A stretch of 64,000 bases of DNA from Amyelois transitella (Eukaryota; Arthropoda; Insecta; Lepidoptera; Pyralidae): contig NC_083506.1 of assembly GCF_032362555.1 (NCBI RefSeq), positions 13,728,501-13,792,500 of the forward strand. Direction: 5' to 3'. Of the stretch, positions 43,237 through 51,648 are shown one piece after another. Numbering within the stretch: position 1 is the first letter of the stretch; each line of letters begins with the position of its first letter. The position numbers were made by a program, and so were the translations under genes. A model generated the notes under the pieces. That model made no database searches. It saw nothing but the letters and a program-made list of their open reading frames with translations, and was not told where the DNA came from.

Positions 43237-43375
43237 TTTTTTTTTTTTTTTTTTTTAATAGTATTACTCCATTTACCGGTCATGGGACAGAGTCTTTGTT
43301 TTTTCCTTGATTTAACTTATCACTTTTATTTTTATTTATTTACTTTGTTTGTTATAAAAATTTCTATATTCCAAA

Positions 43376-46300
43376 TTACGTTTTGTTTCTCTTTATAACT
43401 TTTTGCACTACCTCTATACAAAATTTTAAAAATACATTTCTTTTTTCTAAATCCGCCATTATCTCCTTAACACTCTCCTTAGCCAGCTTACACCCCAGCT
43501 GCTGCTCAAGGTCAAATCTATTCTTTTCATACACGGGACACGACAGGATGACATGTAGGAGGGTCTCCTCCGTTGTGCTGTCACATATACACGATGGACT
43601 CTCCTTACACTTGTACCTGTACAAGTATTCGGAGAATCCACCGTGCCCGGTCAGGACTTGTGTGAGCACTGCCTTTGGTCCCAAATCCCTAACGATCTTA
43701 TATGCCGCTATGGCATCCGGCAGGAATACCTTTGTGGTCGCCGCCGCCTCGCCGTTGACGTATCTCCCGTTCCACTCCCGAAGCGACTGATCTCTTATCT
43801 GTCGCTTCACGAATGAAACGGGGCACAAGTCATAGTCCGGCTTACGCTTGGAGTGCAGAGCAGCCTCTCTTGCCAATTGGTCCGCCCGCTCGTTGCCTTG
43901 GAGCCCGGCATGAGCCTTAACCCAATAAAGGTTTATAATCTTGCCCTGATTCCGGCTATTTTTAATATGCGATCGGGTCTCCAAGGCCAGAGGGTGAGCG
44001 GAACCGCTGTCGGCTACCGTTTCAAGTGCAGAGCGGGAGTCGCTGAAGACGCCAAAGGTGCTCCTGCTGCTATTGTGGGCAAACCTCGCCGCCTCGCATA
44101 AAGCGTACAATTCCGCCTGGTAAACCGTGCTGTACGACGGCAGAGACAGTTTTTTGGTTTTGGCTTCTACGCCTCCTACCCAGATGGATAGGGCCGCTCC
44201 CACCTTGTCTTCGATCTTACTGCCGTCGGTGTAGACGCAAACCTCCCACGAGCTGTTTGCGTCCACGTCAGCCCGGCTTTCCAGGCAATGGAACTGCACC
44301 GCTATAGTTTCCGCTGGATGCGGTTGTACGGCGAACTTTGCCCTTTGTTCAACCTCTCTGCCGCCCAACCCCGGAACCGGCATACCCCTCCTCGCCTCGT
44401 ACAGAGCTGCGGCTTCCCGCACCTTGAGGTCGAGGGGGAGGATACCGGCCAGCACCAGAGCGGCGTTGAGGGATACAGTGCGGTAAGACCTGGTCATCCT
44501 CTGAGCGAATCCCCTCTGCACTATGTTGAGTCTCTTCTGCACTCCAAGCTTATTGACGGCAGGCGCCCACGCAGCCGCGGCATACGTTATGATCGGGACG
44601 ATGACTGCCGTATATATGGACCTGATAATGTCCTCGTGGAGACCCCAGCTCACTCTTGCGGCCCTGGACAGCTGCCCATATATCGCCAACGCCTTGTTGC
44701 ATGTATATGCTACATGGGCGTTGAAGGTCAGGGCTGCGTCTATCCAGAGCCCCAAGAGCTTGACCTCTTTGGACATGCCAATGTCTATCCCCCCCATGCT
44801 CAGGCGCGGGGTGTCATGTTTCAGTTTGCGCGTCAAGACCATTGCGTTCGTCTTTTGTGGCGCAAACCTCAACTTGTTTCGGGCACCCCACTCCCTGACA
44901 TAGGCGAGAGCGGCATTGGCACGTCTCTCGATGTCAAGCGCTGTTTCCCCCACGAAGAGCATGACCACATCATCCGCAAATGCCTGGCAGTACTCACCCC
45001 TCCGCTCCAGTCCCACCAGCAATGGATTAAGCAAGAGGTTCCAGAGCAGGGGACCACCTATGGAACCCTGCACACAGCCTTTTGTAGTAGCCCGCTCCGC
45101 TCTACTTCCGCCATAATTGACCGTCACTTTCCTGCTGTCCAGATAACTGTCTATGGTCCTCCTGATGTTTATCGGGCAATTTTCCTCAGCCAGCCGCAGT
45201 TTCACCGCCGGCCACCATGCGTTATCGAAGGCGCCCTCTATATCCAGGGACACCAACGTTACTATTTTTTTATTTTTAATATGAGTACGTATTTGGTGTA
45301 ACAGGTCATAGAGGGCGTCTTCGGTGCTTCTCTGTGGCATAAAACCGTACTGGCGAGTACTAATGCGCGAATGGAGGTGCCATTTCAGCCTCCGGACAAG
45401 CAGTTTCTCCAAGATTTTTCCCAGCACCGGCAAAAGTCCTATCGGCCTGTAGGATTTGGGAGTTGTGTAGTCAGTCTTTCCCGGTTTTCTGAGGATTACC
45501 ACCATGGCCTCCTTCCAGAGAACCGGGAAATACCCCAACTCGAGGCATTTGTTTGCCAGTGCTAGGAAAAATCCGGGGTCCACAGCGACGGCCTGCGAGC
45601 AGATGTCGGCCGTAAGGCCATCGGCGCCCGGTGCCTTCCTGGGATTGAACCCGTCCACTACCTCTTGGAGCTCCTCCAAAGTGAATGGGGGGTCATGCTG
45701 TTCATTATGGCCCTTGCCATTCACTGTCGAGGCTGCTCTACGGGCTTCTCGGTGGCACGGTCCATCCTCCTCCTCTTTGTCTTCAGGGTAGAAGGTTTCC
45801 GCCAGCCATTTTGCAGACTCCTCGGCGTCCAGGCCCTTCCCCTCTCTTATCAGAGGGACCTCGCTCTGCCTCCTCGCAGTTCGGCCTATCACCCTATATA
45901 TGCCCTCCCACATTCCCTCCCTATCCTGCCTTTCGCAAAACAATTTCCAACTCCTTGTTTGCGCTTCCCTGACATCCCTCTCATACTTTATTTTCTGTTC
46001 CAGGTAGAGCTGCACCACGTGGTCTCGGCGTACGGGAGCCGCGCAGCGGATCCGGCGTTTCCTGCGTACCATCTCTCTCTTCGATTCTTCGAGCTCCGAC
46101 GTCCACCACGGTAAGTTCGGTATTTTGCTATTTTTGGTTTTGGGTATGGTCTCCGCGGCTGCTTGCGTTATGACATCTGTATATTTTCGGGTTATGTATT
46201 CCAAATTGTTTGTGTTAGTTATTATTTTTACTCTATTTTCATTGAGGTTATGTTCAGCGTGTAATTGGGCCAGTTTCTCACGAAACTGGACCCAATTTGC

Positions 46301-47119
46301 TTTCCTGGTGTTGTATATTCTTGTTTTGCGCTCCACGTCCATACCCTCCGCCTTAGCCTCACGAATACCGAAAGTGATGGCATTATGATCGGAGCTCGTG
46401 AATCCCTGGTCCACTTTCCACCCCTGTATCCGCGGGATCAATTCCGGTGACGAGGCCGTCACGTCCACAATGCTGGAGAACTCCCTATTGTTTCTGATTG
46501 TATAGAACGTAGGGGTATCCCCAGCATTGAGTACGTGTAGGCCCATTTCCGCGATGGCCCCCGCTGTCTCATCTCCACGCCTGTCAGCCACCATGCTGCC
46601 CCACCATGGGCTCTTGGCATTGAAGTCACCCCCAACGATGACGCTGAGCGGTGCGAGCGTCGTAACGATGCGTTTGAGCCCGTCGAGATACGGTTCCACG
46701 GGAGTGGTCGGCTCGATGTATAGAGAAACCAGTATTATTTCTCTGCTACCCATCTTTATTTTCACCACCACTAGGTTAGTCGTGGTGAATTCGTCATACA
46801 GGACGGCTGGTATTTGTTGGTCGAAGATGACAATGGCAGCTTTGGTCACCTCGCCCGCCTGTTTGGTGCATTGAAAAACCCTGGTTCCTCTACAATCCGC
46901 CATCCTCTTCCCGCTTCCCACGTACGGCTCCTGCAACAGAGCTATCGCTACCCCCCGCTCGCGAGACTCCACTTGCCATTCCTGCGTCGCCAGCCTCATC
47001 CTCTGGAGGTTCACCTGGACCACTTCGTAAACTTTGGTGGAGTTGGCTACCGTATTATCCCTTATTGCAACCTTAGCAATACGCCACTGCCGATCTAGCC
47101 AGGGCGTCCCACTTCTTTC
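43376..47119 (-). CDS. TRAS-A ORF2 (endonuclease, reverse transcriptase, RNase H)
   Basis: Open from 47119 to the stop at 43376; the first in-frame ATG is at 46997-46999, and family-like sequence (VVQVNLQRM) begins at 47023, so initiation is uncertain. Numbering from 47023 gives 1,215 residues. Endonuclease: LLQEPYVG, GGDFNAKSPWWGS, SSDHNAI. Reverse transcriptase: RKAPGADGLT, LDIEGAFDNAWW, GCVQGSIGGPLLWN and FADD at 682-685. RNase H: D933 (YTDGSK), E in AELYAL, D in FSDSRSA and D in GNERADQL. The C-terminal cysteine/histidine motif is CICDSTTEETLLHVILSC. No internal stop or frameshift is seen. The endonuclease would nick TTAGG between T and A, fitting the junctions in this window. Confidence 0.9.
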   Translation of the reverse strand, partial: ERSGTPWLDRQWRIAKVAIRDNTVANSTKVYEVVQVNLQRMRLATQEWQVESRERGVAIALLQEPYVGSGKRMADCRGTRVFQCTKQAGEVTKAAIVIFDQQIPAVLYDEFTTTNLVVVKIKMGSREIILVSLYIEPTTPVEPYLDGLKRIVTTLAPLSVIVGGDFNAKSPWWGSMVADRRGDETAGAIAEMGLHVLNAGDTPTFYTIRNNREFSSIVDVTASSPELIPRIQGWKVDQGFTSSDHNAITFGIREAKAEGMDVERKTRIYNTRKANWVQFREKLAQLHAEHNLNENRVKIITNTNNLEYITRKYTDVITQAAAETIPKTKNSKIPNLPWWTSELEESKREMVRRKRRIRCAAPVRRDHVVQLYLEQKIKYERDVREAQTRSWKLFCERQDREGMWEGIYRVIGRTARRQSEVPLIREGKGLDAEESAKWLAETFYPEDKEEEDGPCHREARRAASTVNGKGHNEQHDPPFTLEELQEVVDGFNPRKAPGADGLTADICSQAVAVDPGFFLALANKCLELGYFPVLWKEAMVVILRKPGKTDYTTPKSYRPIGLLPVLGKILEKLLVRRLKWHLHSRISTRQYGFMPQRSTEDALYDLLHQIRTHIKNKKIVTLVSLDIEGAFDNAWWPAVKLRLAEENCPINIRRTIDSYLDSRKVTVNYGGSRAERATTKGCVQGSIGGPLLWNLLLNPLLVGLERRGEYCQAFADDVVMLFVGETALDIERRANAALAYVREWGARNKLRFAPQKTNAMVLTRKLKHDTPRLSMGGIDIGMSKEVKLLGLWIDAALTFNAHVAYTCNKALAIYGQLSRAARVSWGLHEDIIRSIYTAVIVPIITYAAAAWAPAVNKLGVQKRLNIVQRGFAQRMTRSYRTVSLNAALVLAGILPLDLKVREAAALYEARRGMPVPGLGGREVEQRAKFAVQPHPAETIAVQFHCLESRADVDANSSWEVCVYTDGSKIEDKVGAALSIWVGGVEAKTKKLSLPSYSTVYQAELYALCEAARFAHNSSRSTFGVFSDSRSALETVADSGSAHPLALETRSHIKNSRNQGKIINLYWVKAHAGLQGNERADQLAREAALHSKRKPDYDLCPVSFVKRQIRDQSLREWNGRYVNGEAAATTKVFLPDAIAAYKIVRDLGPKAVLTQVLTGHGGFSEYLYRYKCKESPSCICDSTTEETLLHVILSCPVYEKNRFDLEQQLGCKLAKESVKEIMADLEKRNVFLKFCIEVVQKVIKRNKT

Positions 47120-47120
47120 T

Positions 47121-47376
47121 TATAGGGCACTCTCTGTCAAAGGTGTTATGGTCTGTTTGTGCCATCTTTGCTGCCTTGCAGTTGCTGCAAGTCGGGGCGC
47201 CACCCTCCCCAATCACCGGGCACTCCGACTTCATGTGTGGTCCGCCGCTATAGGGCACTCTCTGTCAAAGGTGTTATGGTCTGTTTGTGCCATCTTTGCT
47301 GCCTTGCAGTTGCTGCAAGTCGGGGCGCCACCCTCCCCAATCACCGGGCACTCCGACTTCATGTGTGGTCCGCCGC
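47121..47376 (-). repeat. 128-bp direct tandem duplication at the TRAS-A ORF1 3' end
   Basis: Copies 47121-47248 and 47249-47376 appear identical; both begin tatagggcactctctgtcaa on the + strand. The length is not a multiple of three, so the duplication shifts the ORF1 frame. It could be a recent replication or reverse-transcription slip, or an assembly error; read support would decide. Confidence 0.9.
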
Positions 47377-48559
47377 AGTGGCTGCATATGTCGATAGTGT
47401 CACTGCAATATTTTTTGCTATGGCCATAAGCGAGACAGCGGGAACATTGCACCAGTGGGGACTGATCCTCAACCCAGATTCGCTGGATGCATATGCGAAC
47501 GCTGCCGGCAGCCACAGCCCTTTTCCAGATCGTAGGCGAGACCTTAAGCACCACGGTGTTGGTTAGTTTGTTTCTGGTTGCTCTACGGTATTTTACTTCT
47601 ATTCTGTCCTCCTCCACTTCGAGTCCCTGGAACAGGTCCTTGTTTTGGTTCCTTAGTGCCTTTATAAGGTCATCATCACTATGCGCTTTTATGACTCCCT
47701 TCAATGCCAATAGCGGGTCCTTATTGGCAACTTCCTCCACTGTGAGTTGACCCTGATGCTGCTGCAGCTTTTCTTTCACTCTTTCTCTGTCCTCCTTAGT
47801 CCCCATTCCTATTATAACTTTTCTACCCTTTCCCTTTCTCACTCTTTGCACCTCGATCCATCCGTCCTTCACATTCATCGCCTCTCTCACTCTGCCCAAG
47901 ACTTCGTCCCCTGTCTCCTTTTCATCCTTTGAGGTGACCACAATGGAATGTAATGTCTCTTTTGCTCCTCCCCTTTTAAGACCTCCTGATACTATGTCCG
48001 CATAGGAATTTCCTCCCTGCACCTTCCGCTCCTCGATCATCACCTTTAGCTCCTCCATTCTTTTCATATTTTCCCTAAGCAATATGGTGTGTGCTTCAAT
48101 TTGTACCTTTAGTCCTTCCACTTCTCCTCCCACATTCCCCCCCCCCATCATCGTACTTCCTCTTTCGCTCTCAACCAACTTCTCTCCCAGACCTTTGTCT
48201 GGGTCCTCCCCATTTACAACCATATCGCAGAGCTCCCCCACTATTCTGATAATGGCATCCCGTATTGTGCCTTTTAGGTTCCCTGACTCTTTAAGTGTAG
48301 CTCTAGCTTCATTTTTTAAGCACACAGCTTTCTCTGCTCTGGTTTTGCAAGTGGAGCTTTCCACGTCGCTGTTCTCACTTTGCCCTCCCAGTTCTTTGCT
48401 AGGTTTAGTCAAGGTTTTACCCAGCGATCGTTTGATGGAATCCATATTTTCTTTTGCTATTTTACCCTTTGGCTGGAGCTGTTTCTTTGGGGCTGTTTCC
48501 AGGGTCTTTTCCCCGCTATGGTGACAATCAGAAGGTGGTGTTATAGACGGACACGACAT
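47231..48559 (-). CDS. TRAS-A ORF1 (Gag-like), C-terminal tail altered by duplication
   Basis: 442 residues from ATG 48557-48559. Hydrophilic, with a charged, probably helical middle portion (MKRMEELKVMIEERKVQGG). Three zinc knuckles lie at the C-terminus: C372-C375-H380-C385, C392-C395-H399-C404, and a longer third one between C415 and C435. Just after the third knuckle the frame enters the second copy of a 128-bp direct duplication out of phase, gains a few foreign residues (AADHT) and stops at 47231. All knuckles are kept; the normal tail of about 15 residues and the normal spacing to ORF2 are lost. Expected role: binding element RNA and carrying it to the telomere. Confidence 0.82.
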   Translation of the reverse strand: MSCPSITPPSDCHHSGEKTLETAPKKQLQPKGKIAKENMDSIKRSLGKTLTKPSKELGGQSENSDVESSTCKTRAEKAVCLKNEARATLKESGNLKGTIRDAIIRIVGELCDMVVNGEDPDKGLGEKLVESERGSTMMGGGNVGGEVEGLKVQIEAHTILLRENMKRMEELKVMIEERKVQGGNSYADIVSGGLKRGGAKETLHSIVVTSKDEKETGDEVLGRVREAMNVKDGWIEVQRVRKGKGRKVIIGMGTKEDRERVKEKLQQHQGQLTVEEVANKDPLLALKGVIKAHSDDDLIKALRNQNKDLFQGLEVEEDRIEVKYRRATRNKLTNTVVLKVSPTIWKRAVAAGSVRICIQRIWVEDQSPLVQCSRCLAYGHSKKYCSDTIDICSHCGGPHMKSECPVIGEGGAPTCSNCKAAKMAQTDHNTFDRECPIAADHT

Positions 48560-49813
48560 TATTGCAAATTATAAACAGTACAAAATAATATATCACAAGT
48601 TAATATTTATTATCGCGGCGTCTTCCGTAACCTATACTCTACTTGCGTATCCTATAGGCAAGGAAAGCACCAAAGACACGTTGAGTTAAAGAAAACAGTT
48701 TGTGTATATAGTCAATTAATAATTTAAAGTTGAGTAGTACAAGGGGAGTGCTGCGTTATCAATCAAATTAGATTTAAATTTGTATAGGTTAATTGTTGTT
48801 AAAATAAGATTTGTATAAGTTGTATATGGTTAAGATTTGTATAAGTTGTATATATTAAGTATACTTAAAAACTAAATTATTGATATTATTCTTATAACTA
48901 ATGGTTTATTATCCTTTATTTTCAGGTACTTCTTGCTTCGGATCGTCTGATTAGCCGCAGAAGATTCCAGTCCCTTACAGTAAGTAGAATCCGTACCTTA
49001 TAACTTAGTCTAAATTTATTTAATTTATGTCACTTTATATTTCTGTTTCAGTTCGTTTGTATTCTCTAGGTTCCACTCTTCGAAGCAAGTTAGCTCCCTG
49101 AGGAGGTTTTGTCAATTTCCCGTCAAGATATAGAATCAATTCTCGACCCACTCCCTTAGCAAATTTTTGAGGATTCAAGACGCCTTTTGGCCCCTAATTG
49201 CTACAGGTTTGTATAAATAGGTGGAAAAGGCGCGCCAATAATTCCCTTAGAGACTATATAACTAGTCTGGAGGGTCAGAAAATAAAAAATAAATTTTTGA
49301 ATTTTTTCCCTATGAAGCCGAGTTGATATACCAAAGCAGATAAGGGTGGGTGGGCGGGCCGAATTTTTGTCAATTTTTGGAAAAGTTACCAACCGATTTG
49401 GCTAATTTTGGTGTCTATCGACGCGGACCGCTAAATAGAATGCCGATAGAATGTTATTGGAAAAATTTTGGAAGAAAATTATTGAATTATTATGAAAAAA
49501 GTGAAAATTTTTCGGGAAAATCGCTCCCGACGGGACAATTTGGTACCTAGCGCTACCGGATTTCGCCAGCAGACGCGGGGCGGGTGTTTATATTTTACTA
49601 TATATTAATATTTAAATGTCAGGAAGAAAAATTTCGAGAAATAAAATTTTTTGTTAAATTAATATCGTCTATGTATGAAGTTAATATCAAAATCCCGGAA
49701 AATTCGCGGAAAAATCGCAAATACTCAAACGGGATAGGTGTATTCGTAAATGTCTCGCCGAGACGAACAAAACAACGTGCCACACTTGTATGTTTTTTAT
49801 AAATTTGATATTG

Positions 49814-50055
49814 GGTTAGGTTAGGTTAGGTTAGGTTAGGTTAGGTTAGGTTAGGTTAGGTTAGGTTAGGTTAGGTTAGGTTAGGTTAGGTTAGGTTAGG
49901 TTAGGTTAGGTTAGGTTAGGTTAGGTTAGGTTAGGTTAGGTTAGGTTAGGTTAGGTTAGGTTAGGTTAGGTTAGGTTAGGTTAGGTTAGGTTAGGTTAGG
50001 TTAGGTTAGGTTAGGTTAGGTTAGGTTAGGTTAGGTTAGGTTAGGTTAGGTTAGG
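49814..50055 (+). repeat. (TTAGG)n block, ~48 copies
   Basis: About 242 bp of uninterrupted canonical telomere repeat between the 5' end of TRAS-A and the poly(A) of its truncated relative. No variant unit was noticed. Confidence 0.97.
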
Positions 50056-51300
50056 TTTTTTTTTTTTTTTTTTTTTGGTATTACTCCATTTACCTCGGTC
50101 ATGGGACAGAGTCTTTGTTTTTTCTTGATTTAAGTTATCACTTTTATATTTTTATTTACTTTGTTTATTATAAAAAAATTTTATATTCCAAATTACGTTT
50201 TGTTTCTTTTTATAACTTTTTCCACTACCTCTATACAAAATTTTAAAAATACATTTCTTTTTTCTAGATCCGCCATTATCTCCTTAATACTCTCCTTAGC
50301 CAGCTTACACCCCAGCTGCTGCTCAAGGTCAAACCTATTCTTTTCGTACACGGGACACGACAGGATGACATGTAGGAGGGTCTCCTCGGTTGTGCTGTCA
50401 CATATACACGATGGACTCCCCTTACACTTGTACCTGTACAAGTATTCGGAGAATCCACCGTGCCCGGTCAGGACTTGTGTGAGCACTGCCTTTGGTCCCA
50501 AATCCTTAACGATCTTATATGCCGCTATGGCATCCGGCAGGAATACCTTAGTGGTCGCCGCCGCCTCGCCGTTGACGTATCTCCCGTTCCACTCCCGGAG
50601 CGACTGATCTCTTATCTGTCGCTTCACGAATGAAACGGGGCACAAGTCATAGTCCGGCTTACGCTTGGAGTGCAGAGCAGCCTCTCTTGCCAATTGGTCC
50701 GCCCGCTCGTTGCCTTGGAGCCCGGCATGAGCCTTAACCCAATAAAGGTTTATAATCTTGCCCTGATTCCGGCTATTTTTAATATGCGATCGGGTCTCCA
50801 AGGCCAGAGGGTGAGCGGAACCGCTGTCGGCTACCGTTTCAAGTGCAGAGCGGGAGTCGCTGAAGACGCCAAAGGTGCTCCTGCTGCTATTGTGGGCAAA
50901 CCTCGCCGCCTCGCATAAAGCGTACAATTCCGCCTGGTAAACCGTGCTGTACGACGGCAGAGACAGTTTTTTGGTTTTGGCTTCTACGCCTCCTACCCAG
51001 ATGGATAGGGCCGCTCCCACCTTGTCTTCGATCTTACTGCCGTCGGTGTAGACGCAAACCTCCCACGAACTGTTTGCGTCCACGTCAGCCCGGCTTTCCA
51101 GGCATTGGAACTGCACCGCTATAGTTTCCGCTGGATGCGGTTGTACGGCGAACTTTGCCCTTTGCTCAACCTCTCTGCCGCCCAACCCCGGAACCGGCAT
51201 ACCCCTCCCCGCCTCGTACAAAGCTGCGGCTTCCCGCACCTTGAGGTCGAGGGGGAGGATACCAGCCAGCACCAGAGCGGCGTTGAGGGATACAGTGCGG
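50056..51300 (-). mobile_element. 5'-truncated TRAS-A copy
   Basis: A 21-base poly(A) (50056-50076 on the + strand) is followed by 3' UTR and the last part of ORF2. It matches 43257-44486 of TRAS-A with roughly 15-20 differences over the coding part by eye. The 5' end stops abruptly at 51300 where TTAGG resumes. Truncation of the 5' end during target-primed reverse transcription explains it. It is flanked by canonical repeats on both sides, so it is an independent insertion and not a duplication of the neighbour. Confidence 0.93.
50193..51299 (-). pseudogene. Truncated TRAS-A ORF2 (RNase H and C-terminus only)
   Basis: Open frame without a start, from the truncation point to the stop at 50193. 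It encodes the region after the RT domain: RNase H with YTDGSK, AELYAL, FSDSRSA and GNERADQL, and the terminal CICDSTTEETLLHVILSC motif. The endonuclease and RT domains are absent, so the copy cannot move on its own. The frame is undamaged, which suggests a young insertion. Confidence 0.9.
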
Positions 51301-51609
51301 GGTTAGGTTAGGTTAGGTTAGGTTAGGTTAGGTTAGGTTAGGTTAGGTTAGGTTAGGTTAGGTTAGGTTAGGTTAGGTTAGGTTAGGTTAGGTTAGGTTA
51401 GGTTAGGTTAGGTTAGGTTAGGTTAGGTTAGGTTAGGTTAGGTTAGGTTAGGTTAGGTTAGGTTAGGTTAGGTTAGGTTAGGTTAGGTTAGGTTAGGTTA
51501 GGTTAGGTTAGGTTAGGTTAGGTTAGGTTAGGTTAGGTTAGGTTAGGTTAGGTTAGGTTAGGTTAGGTTAGGTTAGGTTAGGTTAGGTTAGGTTAGGTTA
51601 GGTTAGGTT

Positions 51610-51612
<3 letters not shown>
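51301..51612 (+). repeat. (TTAGG)n block, ~62 copies
   Basis: About 312 bp of uninterrupted canonical telomere repeat between the truncated TRAS-A copy and the poly(A) of TRAS-B. Confidence 0.97.

Positions 51613-51648
<36 letters not shown>

Larger units (their letters stand above)
43234..49813 (-). mobile_element. TRAS-type telomeric retrotransposon A, near full length
   Basis: Element on the CCTAA strand: poly(A) at 43234-43256 (23 T on the + strand), 3' UTR (43257-43375), ORF2 (43376-47119), ORF1 (47231-48559) and 5' UTR (48560-49813), then TTAGG. Its orientation, with the poly(A) end facing the centromere, is that of Bombyx TRAS1. ORF2 has endonuclease, RT, RNase H and a terminal zinc motif. 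A 128-bp direct duplication disrupts the ORF1 end. The long 5' UTR-like region has no ORF with recognised motifs and is AT-rich. The element is joined tail-to-tail to the SART element with only two bases (cc) between tails. A 5'-truncated relative lies at 50056-51300. Confidence 0.88.

Noticed and set aside
43853..45301. Long + strand open frames opposite TRAS-A ORF2, and 54480-55935 opposite TRAS-C ORF1
   Set aside because: Antisense shadows of the real frames; no recognisable domains.
49814..50055. TTAGG spacers as assembly padding
   Set aside because: Spacer lengths differ, each ends in the same TT/poly(T) register expected for TRAS insertion, and the elements differ, which argues for genuine structure; read support would still be welcome.
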